A stretch of DNA of 64,000 bases. It comes from Phlebopus portentosus (lineage: Eukaryota > Basidiomycota > Agaricomycetes > Boletales > Boletinellaceae). The notes under the pieces were generated by a model, which did not search any database, was not told where the DNA came from, and saw nothing but the letters and a program-made list of their open reading frames with translations. Below, in pieces: positions 46,829 through 59,382 of the stretch. Position numbers and translations under genes: made by a program. The stretch's first letter is position 1. Each line of letters opens with the position of its first letter. Location: contig JAYXKI010000002.1 of the NCBI GenBank assembly GCA_037892935.1, positions 1,736,001-1,800,000 of the forward strand, in the 5' to 3' direction.

Positions 46829-47269
46829 TAGAGCACAATACGAAATGTGAGCACATACAGAATGATGAGTATAAGGATCATAGGGGGACAAAATAAAATA
46901 TGGACATATATGGGACTCAAAAGGGAAAAGCCGGAGTGCATTGCATCAGGTTGAAGCTTGGGAGGCATTGGGGGCTGATTGCAGATCCTTCAATTTATCT
47001 CTCATGCCTGAGTTTTAGTAAGATGAGCTAGCTAAGTCAGCCCTTTGTAAGTTTTCAACTGGGTGGCTTAAACATCTGATCGGCTGCTCATGGTAGATTC
47101 TGAGCATTGAGAATTCTTCCTACACAGCAGTTGAGTGCAAGAGACTGCAGTAGTCCATTCTATTTCAAATCAAGTTGATCTACACTGAGTTCTGCTGTTA
47201 CAATGTGGGTTACTGTGGAATACATGTCTCGTGCACGATCTCGGACCTAGCATGTTGATGCTTCTTACA

Positions 47270-47281
47270 TCTCCCGGGTTC
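47270..47281 (-). promoter_or_regulatory. Polypurine tract of element B
   Basis: CCCGGGAGA on the minus strand, directly at the LTR edge, identical to element A. Confidence 0.55.
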
Positions 47282-47288
47282 TTGAATT

Positions 47289-47308
47289 TGTGACTGTCCA
47301 CAGTCACA
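47289..47308. other. Hairpin of element B
   Basis: Arms TGTGACTG and CAGTCACA, perfect over 8 bp, loop TCCA. It lies at the same distance from the LTR as the hairpin of element A, with two pairs changed and pairing kept. Confidence 0.6.
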
Positions 47309-47402
47309 CTCCCAATCAGGTTAGACTCAGCATCTCAAAATTCTCAACGCGTAAAATGTGGTTCATGACGTGTTCCATTCATCTATCCTCTCTTCTCTCT
47401 GT

Positions 47403-49930
47403 CATGTCCCAACAACAGCAACAACAATAGTAACAACAGCAATAACAGCAACAGCAGCAACAGCAGCCGCTGTTTGACGAGATCCCTATCTCAGCAGAGG
47501 GCTTTGTATTCAGTAACACATGGCTTTACAGTGTTGGTGTAAGAAGCATCAACATGCTAGGTCCGAGATTGTGCATGTGACACGTGTTCTATAGTAATCC
47601 GCATCATAGCAGCGGAACTCAGTGCGGATTGACTCGATTTGAAGTGGTACGGACTACTGTAGCCTCTTACATTCAACCGCTGTGTAGGAAGAACTTTCGA
47701 TGCTCGAAATTCACCAAGAGTGGCCGATCAGACGCTCAAGCCACCTAGTTGAAAACTTACAAAAGCTGACTTAGCTAGCTCGTCTTACTAAAACTCAGGC
47801 ATGAGAGGTAAATTAAAGGATCCACAATCGACCCCCGATGCCCCCAAGCTTTGAGCCGACGTGATGCGCTCCAGCTTTTCCCTTTTGAGTCCCATATATG
47901 TTCACATTTTGTTTTGTCCCCTATAATTCCTTATGCTCACCATTCCATATGTGCTCACATTTTAGATTATGCTCTATGGTCATTATCCCACCACTTTCCA
48001 AATATGCTCACCTCGTCTTTTGTTCCCATACATTCCCTTATGTTTATCACTTCCGATTTTCTTTTGTTATGCTCCCTGATGCTCCAATGGCTCAGGTTCG
48101 GACAATGTTATAAATAGGCATGCTATTCATAGTAGGAACTCAGTTTTGGGGGAACGGAGAACAGTTCAGCTTGGAACAGCTCAGTCCAAAGTTCAGTTCA
48201 GACTAGAAACCCACTCTAGCTACAGTTGAGACCAATTTGACTCTTCCTGTACCCTCCTCGACTCTCTATCTCTCACAAATACACAATAGTTCTGTCTCAT
48301 ATGCCTGGAGTCTTCTACTCTGCATTTGTACCTGAGCCCAGTGTGATTGGTTCGACCCATGTTGAAGTCTGAGACCCTCAATCACTCTTCCTTATGCCCC
48401 CTCCCCCCCCCTCCACAAAGTCTCACTTGAGTCCTCTTGTGTATTGGTTCATTCCGCATTGTATCACTTTGTTTCATTTTGTAACCTGTCATAACCTATC
48501 GTAACCTGTTGTAACTTGCTATATTATATCGGATCCTCAAAAGAGTTATTTTTGTATCATCAGCACTTAGAGAAAGTCCTTCTCTAAGCTTTGTCTTATC
48601 GTCTTCCACCTCCAGGGTTCGAATCCATCAAGGGATTACCTGTGAGGACATCGATTACCTTTGCATCACTGCCACTGATCCCCCTTGCTTTGACTTCTCT
48701 CACCTTGCTTCTTTGCCTATCTCCTTGATCCAATCCCCCCCCCCCCTCCGCATACATCTAGCAGCCTTCAAATCTCATTTCCTCCTCCATCCCTTCCAGA
48801 ACTACTCTGGAACCCAGATCAACACATCAGCCCTTCTCTAGTTTTCTCCCAAAGTCACCCTTCTCTTTCCCACTCGTTTTAATCTTACTAAACAGCCCCC
48901 AAGAACTGTGACACTCCTCAGCTATCAGACAGTTCACAGGAGTTTCATCGGGAACCAGGTCTAGTTTATCAAGCATTTGTACAAGGATGTGGATCAGAGA
49001 CGGTTCGTGAGGATGACCATTATGCAGTCCATTGAGAGGGCAGAGGAAATGTGTGAGATCCAGGTGCACCTTCTTTTCTGTCTTCATCTATCTTCTTCAT
49101 TCCATTCTGACTTCCTGAATTTCATAGACCACTAGAAAGAGACTTGAGGGCCTTTGGCCTGAGTGGGTGCCCATCAATTTGATGTGGCTGCCGTATGCTG
49201 CATGTTTCTGGGCAGAAAGTGTGGTTGCACTTGCAGATCATTGCACAACCCTTAACATCAACTGCAACCAGCTCGAGGTGCTCAAGGCTTTGTACCTCGA
49301 GGATGAAAAGCATTCAAAGCCAGACACTGAAGTCTACACTCAGTAATAGCATGCGAGATTGACCAGTCTAGAAGGGGTGATTGGTCATCACCACAATCTA
49401 CTATGGCCATTAGTTGGCCATTTCAATGAAAGGAAAGACGAGCTGGAGAATACAGTCACAAAGATCGACCTGGACCAGGTGAGTGCTCATTCTCACTTCT
49501 TCTTCAAAATCTTGCTAACTGTTAAACTTTCAGCTCTGGCGGATGTTTTGGGTCAGTTGTCATCCTCCCGGCATGGAGATTGATGACATCTGGACCAAAT
49601 TCAGGTGGCTCACATAGGCTAAGATCCAGGGAATCCTCCTCTCAGCACTGCTGAAGAGTCACATTCACAAGGCCCTGTGGTGCTGGATAGCATATGAGGA
49701 GAAGTGCTGCCCGTGCTCGATCAAAGCTGCAGATGCACTCATTGCACTACGTTCTAATGTGCATCTTGGCGGTGTAGTGCCCTGGCCAGTCCTGTGCCAG
49801 GACACTCATACTATGGCTCTCCCCTACTTCAGATACCATATCTCTTCACCGCCTACACCTCAGAGGACCAGGGCATACTTATATCACACTCTAGAGGCTA
49901 TACGAGCACAGACCTATAGATTCTAGCCTA
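47403..49930 (+). pseudogene. 5' exons of the element B accessory gene
   Basis: ATG near 47403 opens a Gln-rich stretch in which several CAA/CAG have become TAA/TAG. An inverted solo LTR (47538-48947) interrupts it. After that, coding pieces continue with likely introns at about 49064-49127 and 49481-49535 (GTGAGT, CTAAC, CAG): RKRLEGLWPEWVPINLMW, EVLKALYLEDEKHS, VGHFNERKDELENTV and LWRMFWVSCHPPGMEIDD. It occupies the position of exon 1 of the A accessory gene, but sequence similarity is low and homology is inferred from position. Confidence 0.5.
47538..48947 (+). repeat. Inverted solo LTR of the B family
   Basis: 1410 bp, from TGTAAGAAG to GGAGTTTCA, opposite to 44292-47269. Flanks are TTGG and TCGG, a 4-bp duplication with one CpG to TpG change. 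It contains TATAAATA at 48109-48116 and a C run near 48403-48412. Confidence 0.85.
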
Positions 49931-50989
49931 TGCTTCCCTCTGCAGCACCCTCCTAGAGCCCAGACGAGTCTGCTGCTGGCTCCCTGGCAACCGTACAGAT
50001 CCGCCAAAGGCTCCTACCCAGCACCAGACACCATAGGAGATGTCTCTCAATCATTATAGGCCTTCATTATCATGATTCCTCATATATACAGCCTTAAGGC
50101 AGATTTGAACACCCCTGTGGTGGCCCCCCAAGCCTCAGATTGGTCCAGCGGCTACTCAGGCATCCTCAGGTGCCCTTGCCAAAGCCTCCCACAGCTTACC
50201 AGACAGTCCCCCAAAGCCTACGAAGTTATCTAGTATCATCCCTGCTCATATACCACCAAAGGCCACAGTTTTATGAATCTGCCGCTGATTGAGTGGTGAC
50301 TTGCAGATCCGCTGCTCCGGTGCCCTCCTTAGTTACCATGAATTGTCTACACTCTATATTGAGTGCGGCAGCGGCCTTGGGCAGCCTAGGGACCCTGACT
50401 GATGCGCTCTCGATCTCATATATACAATATCAGCCTCTGAACATTGGCCCCAACGTTTCCCAACTTCCCCCTAAGCGGCGGGTGACTCTAGACCATATAT
50501 GGTAGTCAGGCATGTAGTACAGCGGCGTGCCAAGCCACCGACTGCTGCTGCCAAGCCAGACTCTGCCGGCGCCCGTATTATTGCAGATACTCAATATTTT
50601 ATGCTATTAGATGATCCCCTCATGATGCAGCTCTTGGATGACTCCTAGATGCTCTGGCAGCAGCCAGTGGCAAGCCCAGTAACTTAGGAGATGTTGTCAG
50701 ACAGTAGGACTCATCGGCGAGAGCAGTAGAGTATATATAGAGTGTATATTCATCAGTAGAAAAAGAAGATAGATGGGATAGAGAGCTTATACAACATCCA
50801 AGGGCCAGGGTTCAAGATTCCCTCACTCTGAGCTCCCCCTCATGTACTGAGCTCCTCCCTTGACTATATACTACCCTTGACTTGTCGTTCTACACTCCTT
50901 CAGCACCTCTGACATTCAGTGTGTGAGTTAGGACTGGGAACCTACCCCTAAACATTTGCCACACTACATTGTACCTGTCCGGCGGCCCC
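49931..50989. other. Stretch with short decayed coding traces
   Basis: Pro- and Ala-rich translations (RRAKPPTAAAKPDSAG, then LLDDPLMMQLLDDS near 50600) may belong to the middle of the B accessory gene. Stops are frequent. Not assigned. Confidence 0.35.
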
Positions 50990-50990
50990 T

Positions 50991-51905
50991 ATTTGACCTC
51001 GGCAGCCCTCCAGCGACCCAGGCCTTCTGTCCTACTCCCCTTCAGCATCCTTTCCAGTTACTGGCCGCACATTACCTTTTATATTCATTGTATATGGTCC
51101 CTACCTTTTATTTATCCAGTTTATGCTACTGCGGCAGATTTGTGCGAGCTCCCTCGTCCCCAGTGGCCCCCTTACTTGACCTCGGCAGCCCTCTGGCGAC
51201 CCAGGCCTCCTTTCCTATTCCCCTTCGGCATCCTTTCCAGTTACTGGCCACACGTTACCCCTCATATTCATTGTATATGGTCCCTACCTTTTATTTATCC
51301 AGTTTACACTACTGTGGCGGACTTGTGCAAGCTCCCTTGTCCCCGGTGGCCCCCTATTCAACCTCGGTGGCTCTCCAGCGACCCAGGCCTCCTTTCCTAT
51401 TCCCCTCCAGTGTCCTTTCCAGTTACTGGCTGCACGTTGCCCCTTATATTCATCGTACACGGTCCTTACCTTTTAACTACCTAGTTTATGCTATCGCGGT
51501 GTATTTGTATACGCTCCCTTGTCCCTGGCAGCCCCTTATTTAATCTCGGCAGCCCTCCGGCGACCCAGGCCTTCTTTCCTATTCCCCTTAGGTGTCCCTT
51601 TCATCTACTGGCCGCATATCATCTCTTATATTCATTCTACACCACCCTTGTCTTTCGTCTACTAAGTTTATGCTATTGCGGCGGATCTGTGTAACGTTCC
51701 CTTGCCCCCGGCGGCCCTTTGTTTGACCTCAGCGACCCTCCGGCGACCCAGGCCTTCTATTGTATTCCCCTTTGGTGTCCTTTTCACCTACTGGCCGCAT
51801 GTTACACCTCATATTTGTCGTATACGCTCTCTAGTTTCCCCCTACTGAGATTATACTACTCTGGCAGACTCCTGTGACCTCCCCTTCCTTCCGGCGGACC
51901 TACTA
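50991..51905. repeat. 183-bp tandem repeat array
   Basis: Five units; the marker around GACCTCGGCAGCCCT recurs at about 50991, 51174, 51356, 51538 and 51721, a period of 182-183 bases. The last unit is the most diverged. Long open frames here are a side effect of the repeat. Confidence 0.85.
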
Positions 51906-52003
51906 CTCCATTCCCTTCATACCTTGGCATCCCTAGGGCACTCCCCCATGTCTCTGATGGTCTTTGGCACCAGCCAGGTGGTTGGTGGTTAGAGTCTGAT
52001 AGC

Positions 52004-52957
52004 TTGAGGCTTCATTTCAGGAGGCTTCTTCACACATTTAGCTCCCTTAGTAGGATGAACATCTGTAGCACCTTCAGATACAGAAACCACCCAAAATACC
52101 ACAGCAGATTGGCCCCCTTTTTGTCAGGTATATCCAAATTAACCAAGCTGGAGAAGATGGCAAGTGCAGTCAGGGCTCTGTCACCATCTTCAGATCACAA
52201 GGGAGATAAGAGACACATGAAGCGGCCTCGGATTGTCAATTATTTGAGTGACAAGGAGTCAGTAGAGAGGAACAGCAATAACAGCAGTAGCAACATTCCT
52301 TCTGCTGCCAACAGTTTCTCTTCTGGGGGTCTGGCTGGTGATAACGACTTTGGGGCTTTTAACGACATGCCTCTCTTTCTTCTGGACAGTGCTGTCAGCA
52401 AGAGCAAGAGCAGCAATAGTAATCCTCTGGCTGTGAGTGAGTCTCCAAGTGCAGAACGAGTGGAAGAGGATGAGGGAAGCCAAAGCGATAGCGAGGACAG
52501 TAGTAGCAGCAGCAATTTATCTGCTACTGATGGCTGGGTTGTTCATGATGAGGAGTGTGTGAGGTGCATGAGGACAGGCCAGGTCTGTGAGGGTTTCTCT
52601 GGGCAGGCCTATGATTACTGCTGCATGAAGGCCAAGCAGCAATGTGAGCTGGCTACACACAGGAGGGCTGCATATCATCTGCGAAATGAGCAGGTGGAAT
52701 GCAAGATACATGAGGCTCATCAGCGCACAATAGCGCAGGTGCTGAGGATGCTAGTTGTATCTGTCCTTGAGGTGAGTGACATCGAGGAGTTGGTCACTGG
52801 GATGGACAAGAGCACCATTCATTTCTGGATGGCAGCCTTAGAGAGGTGCACGCATGTATTGTTCTGCACTGCAGATCAACTGTGTAACCTGGCAGAGGAG
52901 ATGCTGGCTGAGACCAGTGTGCTAGGAAGGGTGGTAAGGGGTGAGAAGGAAGAGTAA
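52004..52957 (+). pseudogene. C-terminal exon of the element B accessory gene
   Basis: 317 codons, open. It holds Ser/Asn runs, an acidic patch, then CVRCMRTGQVC and CCMKAKQQC: the first three cysteines and the last two match the A protein in spacing, while the fourth position is Asp with an extra Cys beside the fifth. A basic stretch and a helical tail (MLVVSVLEVSDIEELVTGMD) follow. It sits on the plus strand just beyond the pol 3' end, as in A. The exon itself is intact, but its upstream exons are broken. Confidence 0.65.
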
Positions 52958-53565
52958 GGAGTAAGAGGAGTGAGGAGAGGGGGTAAGGTGTGTCAGAACG
53001 ATGCTTTTTGTCTAGTGTCCCCTCATGGGACAAATAAAAAAAACAAAGAAAAAGAAGAAAAAGAAAAAATAATTTGGACTTTTGTATGTATATAGTTTTT
53101 GTATGTTTTTGAATGTTATAAATTTTTGTTTGTGGTTTTGACATTTTGGGGTGAAGGTAAAATGAGGTGAGGTCAAAGAATAATGAAAGAATGAGGAGAG
53201 AGATATGAGAAAATGAGAGATTAGAGAAAATAAGCAGTGATTATTGAGTCGAAAGAACTGAGAAAAGAAATAAGCTGGTTGTGCCATTTTGCACAACATT
53301 ACACCAGGTTGCGATTTGCAACTGAGCATATAAAGGTGAAAACACAGTTGAAGGTGTATCTTAGTTTGTGCAAACACTTTCCAAGGGTCTAAATGCAGTT
53401 GAGCATGAATAATTTGAAGGAAGGAGAAAATGAGAGGAAAATCGAGTGAGAAAAGAAAAGAAAATGAATAATCGAAAGAGATCTAATAGAAGAGGAATGT
53501 CAGTAGTTTGCATAGAGGGTATCACAACTGAATAGTGTTTATAAGTCAAGGTTTTCAGATTTTAA
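52958..53565. other. Convergent 3' ends in element B
   Basis: A-rich stretch (53030-53075) and AT-rich sequence between the accessory and pol stops. Equivalent to 7198-7643 of element A. No gene was seen. Confidence 0.5.
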
Positions 53566-56500
53566 CTAGGTGTCGGAAACATCATCTTCTTCTGGTTCGA
53601 TTGGAGGGTTGTCCTTGTCCTTGTGTTCATCATCTGCTGTGTTTATGAGTTTAGTAATGGGTACAGAGAGATTCGAATGAGGAAAGTAAGGAATCAGGCA
53701 AAATGCAGCTACTTAGATTTTTGAGACTGATCCATCGAGTTCTACAATAACATATGATCTGGCCTTTGTTTTGCATACTACAATGTAGGGTCCTAGGTAT
53801 CGGGGCTTCATCTTGTGATTAAGTTCCATTTTGATGCATGTATTCTGCAACAAAACAAGTTATCCTGGCTGAGAATTGTATCTTTGATTTTGGCCTTGTC
53901 AATCTCTTCGAATTGTCACACGTAAGCATGCCAGGCATCTGAAACTAGTCTGGCAATTTGATCCAGTTCCTCAGGATGCTTCTAGAGCTGTTTTGCATGG
54001 GTTGTGATAAGTTCCACAGTTGAAACAGGCATAGTGACTGGGGGGGGCTAAGTACGTGGCTTCAACGAGGTCGAAAGGTAGAATAGGCTCTACTCCATAT
54101 ACTATGTAGTACAGGGACATTCTGGTTGCTTTCTAGATAGTGATTCTTTCTGCCCAAAATACTGAGTAAGCTTGATCACTCTATCATTTGTCATTACCAT
54201 CTACAGCCTTTATCAGAGCTTCCTGCACATTATGGTGGTGTCTTTCTATAATTCTATTGGTGCAAGAATTGTATGCTGATATGCATATGTAATTGATGTG
54301 ATATCGATCCTTGAGGTAATTGAGTGCTGTAATGAATGGTTTCCTATTATCTGTTACGAGCTCAGGACAAGCACTATATCTGCAAAGAAGGTCTTGAAAA
54401 ATGAACTGGCTAATTGCTTTGCTGGTTTATTCATGTAAGAGTCAAAATTTGGGGTAACCAGATAAAGCGCATCAGGCTTGTATGATGTATTGGTATCCTC
54501 CAGACTTTGACATTACCTTGGTGTTGATGTGTATGTACTAAAAAATCAATGGTATTGTTGGTACAACCGAGGGGATTAGAATGTTCTTTGTCTGGCAAAC
54601 TTGGCACTCATGACAGGTGCACACATAGTATTTGATATCTGGTCTAAGGGTAGGCCACCAAAATTGATCTAGGAGTCAAATTCAAACAGAGTATACTTTT
54701 TTGTGGCCTAGATTGTTATGTGCTTGCTTTATGAGGTTCCATCTGCGTTCTGGTTTGATTACAACTTGGTGTCATCTGTTCTGCACCTTCTTCTACAAAC
54801 AACCATCTCTAGCAAAGAAATTTGCTGTATACCTAATCAGTGCTGTATAGCCACAATCATCTAATTGGTCCAGTTGCTTCTGGCTGATCAAGAAGTTCTT
54901 GACATCATCTAAGTGAGCATCTTTCGGGTTAGCTTTCTCAGAGCTGGGAAACAAGGTCAACATGGTGTCAGTCATCTTTGGGAAGTTAGAGTCGTTGTTT
55001 CTCTCCTGGCATTTCCTGTTCAATCCCTTGAGGTATCCTACAGATCTGAGAGTTGCTTGCACATCACCAGGGCTTGATAGGAGTCATTTCACTTGGTTGC
55101 GTACATGTAAGCCTGCACAATATGTCGTAACTAGGTTTTTGATATAGAATCTATATGTATTGTCTATTCACTCTTTGTATTCTTTGTCTGGAGGTGGATC
55201 TTCAGGTGCCAGGGGTTATCAAGAGAGTCTGTCAGTGCATTTGAAGTCTGCTGCCAGGATGTGGCAAATCTTGAAGTTGAATAAAAGTATTCTGGCAATC
55301 TAGCGATTGATTGTAGCGTTAGGTTGTAAGTTCGGGTTGTTAATCATGCCTTTAATGTATGCTGCATCTATCTCTATGATAAGCTTGCACACTCCAATGA
55401 GATACAGTCACATGGCGTGTAATGTATGAAATAGTCCATAAAGTTCAATTTTCGGTGGGGAGTATGTTGCTTGCGTAGCATTCCAGTTTATGGGACTGAA
55501 GCAATTAATCCTTCTTTATCCATCTATGTGTTCTTGACCCAAATACTATCCTACTCTAATAATCGATGAATCTACTACAAGTATGACTTTGAGTTCTGAT
55601 TGATAGTCTATTGTGCATAGAGCTGGACATTTGATGACCGCTTCCTTCAATTCGTCCATTGATTTCTGTTCTTCATCTGTTCAATTGAAAATGTTGTTCT
55701 TTTGAGTGAGTCGATTGAGAGGGCACACAATCTTGGTGAAGTCCTTAATAAAAATTTGCAGGACTCCCACTGTTCCAAGGAATCCTTTGACTCTGGTTAC
55801 CGATCAGCATAGTGGCCAGTCCCTGACCTTCTAGACTTTTTATTCATCTTGCTCTTGTCTGTAATATGTCAGCTTGTGTCTGAGAAATATGATTGACTCA
55901 ATGCTGATCTTCATTTTCTTTCCTGAGTACATTCCTCCCACCATCTTGACTTGCTGCAAAATTCAATTTATACCACATATATGCTCATAAATAAATTGCC
56001 TAATCCCTGGATTCTCTGGCAGGGTTTCGTAAGAGCCATCTGGGAATTGTAGCACATTTTAGGGCCTAATCTGAGTAAATTGTCTGCATACGGATCAGTA
56101 CAGTGCAGAATCTTGTCTTGTAGAATGAAGGTGACGTCATTCTGCATAATCTGAAGGGAATTTGTGTATCCCATCAGAAGAACCATCATTCTGAATATTC
56201 CCAAGAGAGTCTAAAAGGTTGTAAGATCTTGAAAGCATTCATCTAGAACTTGCTGGTCAAAAGCCACATAGAAATCGAGGCTCAAATAACAACTTCATCT
56301 GCCGCAATGCTCCACAATAGTCTCTATATTTGGCAGAATGGCTGAATCTTGAATGAAAACACTATTCATGTCTTGCAGGTCAAGTATAAATCAAAGAGAG
56401 ACTCCATCCTTCTTGACAAGGCAAAACCATCGTGATTGGTACAAGAAGTTGGATGGTTCAATAGCTCCATTCTTAATTTTCTCACAAATTAGATTGATGG

Positions 56501-57131
56501 TATGCTCGAGAATACCCAGAGGAATAGGTATGTTCTTGTGTACCCATGGTATGTGCAGTACTGTTAGGATGTGAATCGGATCAAAGTATTGTGCATTGAA
56601 ACTACCTCATTCTGCTTCTGTCCACACTAGAGCTCCTTCCTGCAGCATAAGTAGGTTAGCAACTAGCAACCTTTCCTCAGGCCATAAGAACTAATTCTCA
56701 TCAGTTTGGAGGGCTTCAGACTGTTCCTTTGTAAGTCTGCCTATGGGCATAAACAGTTTTGGTTTCTTTGGTATTTCAGGTAGTCCTTTGAGAGGGTTCA
56801 GATGCCACCTTCGAATGATCCAAAATTCTTCTGGTAGCACCCCAGGGATGGGCCATACTTTCTGAGCGACATATTTGTACATGAGTACTGCTGAGTCATC
56901 CTTGTCTGGGGTCTCTAGAGTGCATGATCTATAAGGTCAATTTGAATAGTCAGTAGTAAAATGCATAGGATCTTTCATCAGCTTCTGAAGCTAGTTACTA
57001 AATAGAGAGGTGAAAGTGTTGGAAACATCAATAGAATAGATAGAAAATGCATTATTGAGGCTTATATATAAATAATCACCTACATCTTGCTGACATCTCA
57101 GTATCAGTTCCTTGATATCTGCTGAAAACCC
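53566..57131 (-). pseudogene. pol: Pol remnant of element B
   Basis: Reverse complement of this stretch aligns with the pol of A throughout: the N-terminal block (VWPIPGVLPEEFWIIRR, 56882-56691), RT (MVLLMGYTNSLQIMQND, 56204-55968), the RNase H region and integrase zinc finger region (CHECQ near 54600). Stops are frequent and CpG is rare. No part is functional. Confidence 0.82.
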
Positions 57132-58225
57132 TGTTGTGCAATGTTACGCAATATGTTCTAAATCCCTATTGCAACCTTACCATATCAATTTCTGTCGTTG
57201 GGGTCAGATAGCATTATATGCTGGTCTCCCAAGGTATAATCCTTAGTTTCACATTCCATGACTGTGAAGAAGGGTCGTCCGAGTAGCACTTAGAATGGTG
57301 CCTGACAAACAACATGCACTTGCAGGGAAAGATCAATTCTGGCTATCGTGAACTTAGCATTCAGGATTAGTCCAATGGTGGCCGACTTCACTGTGTCTGC
57401 TATCTCGATGGTTGTGCTCTGGTCTGGCAATAGGGGCACTTGAAGTTTTTCCCAAACGTCTTTCCTAATCAGACACACTGCTGCACTTTGATCAAGTATG
57501 CACTCCACTTCCATCATGTCCTCCACTATGGCTATAACTATATGAAGGGGGAGAGTTGCTTCCATAATCACTCCTAATGTTCTAATGGACAGAATTGAGT
57601 CCTCAGGTCATTGTAATGCAATTCTGCATAGTTGCGTGGTGCAACTCAGTGATTTGATGAGATTCACATTGGCAGCATTATATCTCTTTGTGGTAGTAAG
57701 TTCCTTTAGTTGCTTTCATAGTTTGGGGGCGATCGATAACAGTTCCCTCTGGCTAAGTGTAATACTTGTGTCAAGTGTCCGAGTGAGCACATTAGAGACA
57801 GCGTTAGAGTCTTCAATGGGGACTATGTAGCAGTACTAGGGTTGGGGGTTCAAGAGTTTTCTAATATCATCCTACTGCGGTGACAAACATGAAATCGCTG
57901 GAGGCTTAGGATTAGAGGGTGGCGACTGCTGCGCCTTCAAAGCCCCTCTTCCCAGTGGTCCCACCTTAGTTGGAATGACTACCCCGTTGAACTTCTGCCT
58001 CTTACCAGTTATTGCTTTCTTCTTTGCCTCATTGAGCAAGATTTCCAAATGTTCTACTTTGTAATCGGTTTCTTCTGTCTAATCTTTGCCGACTTCTTGG
58101 AGCATAGCTAATGCTATTGGCTTGGCTGAGGTTTCTGGGTGCTTAGCGACTTTGATAATGTTAATCAGATGTAATGGGTTCGGCTTTAGCAGGTTGTCAA
58201 TTTGTTCTATCAGTGTTAGAGGTGT
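57104..58225 (-). pseudogene. gag: Gag-protease remnant of element B, truncated
   Basis: Contains the protease block with ECILDQSAAVCLIRKDVW (57571-57290) and the charged linker, then similarity to A stops near 58225, at a point equal to about 12200 in A. The zinc knuckle, gag core and 5' LTR are missing, so the element is cut on this side. Confidence 0.78.
57125..57131 (-). promoter_or_regulatory. Frameshift heptamer in element B
   Basis: GGGTTTT on the minus strand, 18 bases before the gag stop, with SRN before the stop as in A. Confidence 0.6.
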
Positions 58226-58608
58226 AGGTCCGGGGTTACACCAGTTTCGATCCTTTTGCCTAAGCAGCGGTATGTTGTACAGAGGTGATCTATCTACCCA
58301 CGTTTAGCTGTACCACGCGGTCCCCTTACTATCCCTCCTAGTTGCAGTCCTGGTAAGGGATGCTTTCAGAAACAAGGTAGAGTAAGAGCAGATTGGGATT
58401 TCCAAGAGGCGTAGTAGTACAAAGCACACAGTGAGTCGTGTTAGGACACTATCACCAGTGTGTTAAGAGGATCGAAAGATGGGGGAAAGAGGGCCTACTT
58501 CTAATGCTATTTATACTTTCTAGATAATCCATTTTCCATCCTATTTCTTACTCATCTTCTCTCCACTTTACTCCACCATGCTCCACCTTGCTCCACTTCT
58601 CTCCACCA
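58226..58608. other. Stretch without a supported gene
   Basis: Begins where element B similarity ends. It has short CTCCAC repeats near 58566-58605. Nothing else was recognised. Confidence 0.4.
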
Positions 58609-59382
58609 TTACATCACTTCCTTCGTCATTCTGCTCCACTGAGCGCCACTTTGCTCCAATGTATCTCCACTATGATGGAATTCTGTGGGGTTGCTGACTG
58701 AGACAATAGGGGTGCTGCTCCAGTATGGAAAGCTCCACTGTCAGTGCTCTACTATGACGTCGATTCCATCACCAGGTGGGATTGTAGCTCTTGGTGCAAT
58801 GTAGGCAGCTTGATATGTGACTCTTCGCTGTTCGTCTTGTGGTCCGAAGGGTGTAAGCACAACTCACACATCGGTATTGAGATGTCGGGTTGGTGTAGAG
58901 TATGGTCCAATGCATACCATAAATTGTATGAGTTCAGCTGGGGGATGCAGTTGTGTTCGAGTGACTAGCCATGCTTTGCCTGGGAGTCTAACATCGCGAA
59001 TGTATTGCCATATCCTTCGTTGAAGTACCAGTTGTAGTTGCTTAGTGTCCAGGTTCGCATTCTTTGGTAAATAAAGGTTTGCTTGTACTGTAGAGGCTGG
59101 ACATGAGTTATGCAGCTCTGGCTTGTACCATCCTAGTATCCTCCAAGTTATCGGGTCTGCAGCTCGAGGGGTTCAAGTTGTAACAATGAGTTCCTCATGT
59201 CGCTTGGGTATTATAGGATTTGGTGGATTGGCATGTAACGCTTCTTGCATGTGACATTGGACTTCGATTTGGCAGTCACGCATTTCGCTTGTAGCATGAC
59301 ATACTGTGAAGTATATCTCATAAAGGACCATATACTCTCGGGCACAAGTCTGACAGTGCTGGAATGCCAGTGATGTCTCCAT
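58609..59382 (-). pseudogene. Unknown gene broken only by TGA codons
   Basis: From ATG at 59382 one frame of 258 codons runs to TAA at 58609-58611, with three internal TGA and no other stop. The protein starts METSLAFQHCQTC and contains IPKRHEELIV, WRILGWYKPELH, LVLQRRIWQYIRDVRLPG and YIAPRATIPPGDG. I do not recognise it. The start region (Cys-x2-Cys) and the spacing of a few residues faintly recall the gene at 45830-46768. Confidence 0.5.

Larger units (their letters stand above)
44292..47269 (-). repeat. 3' LTR of element B, interrupted
   Basis: Runs from TGAAACTCC to CTTCTTACA and is homologous, in reverse, to 47538-48947. A 1593-bp insert (45236-46828) splits it; without the insert and one duplication it is about 1380 bp. 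The left flank is CTGG, which could be a decayed CCGG. It interrupts element D. Confidence 0.85.

Noticed and set aside
48616..48626. GGTTCGAATCC, a perfect tRNA B-box-like word, in the B LTR (and its reverse complement, partly changed, near 44595)
   Set aside because: The flanking bases do not form a T stem or acceptor stem and no A box lies upstream, so no tRNA gene is supported.
50956..51694. Plus-strand frames of up to 195 codons
   Set aside because: They repeat with the 183-bp units and shift between frames; no gene is supported.
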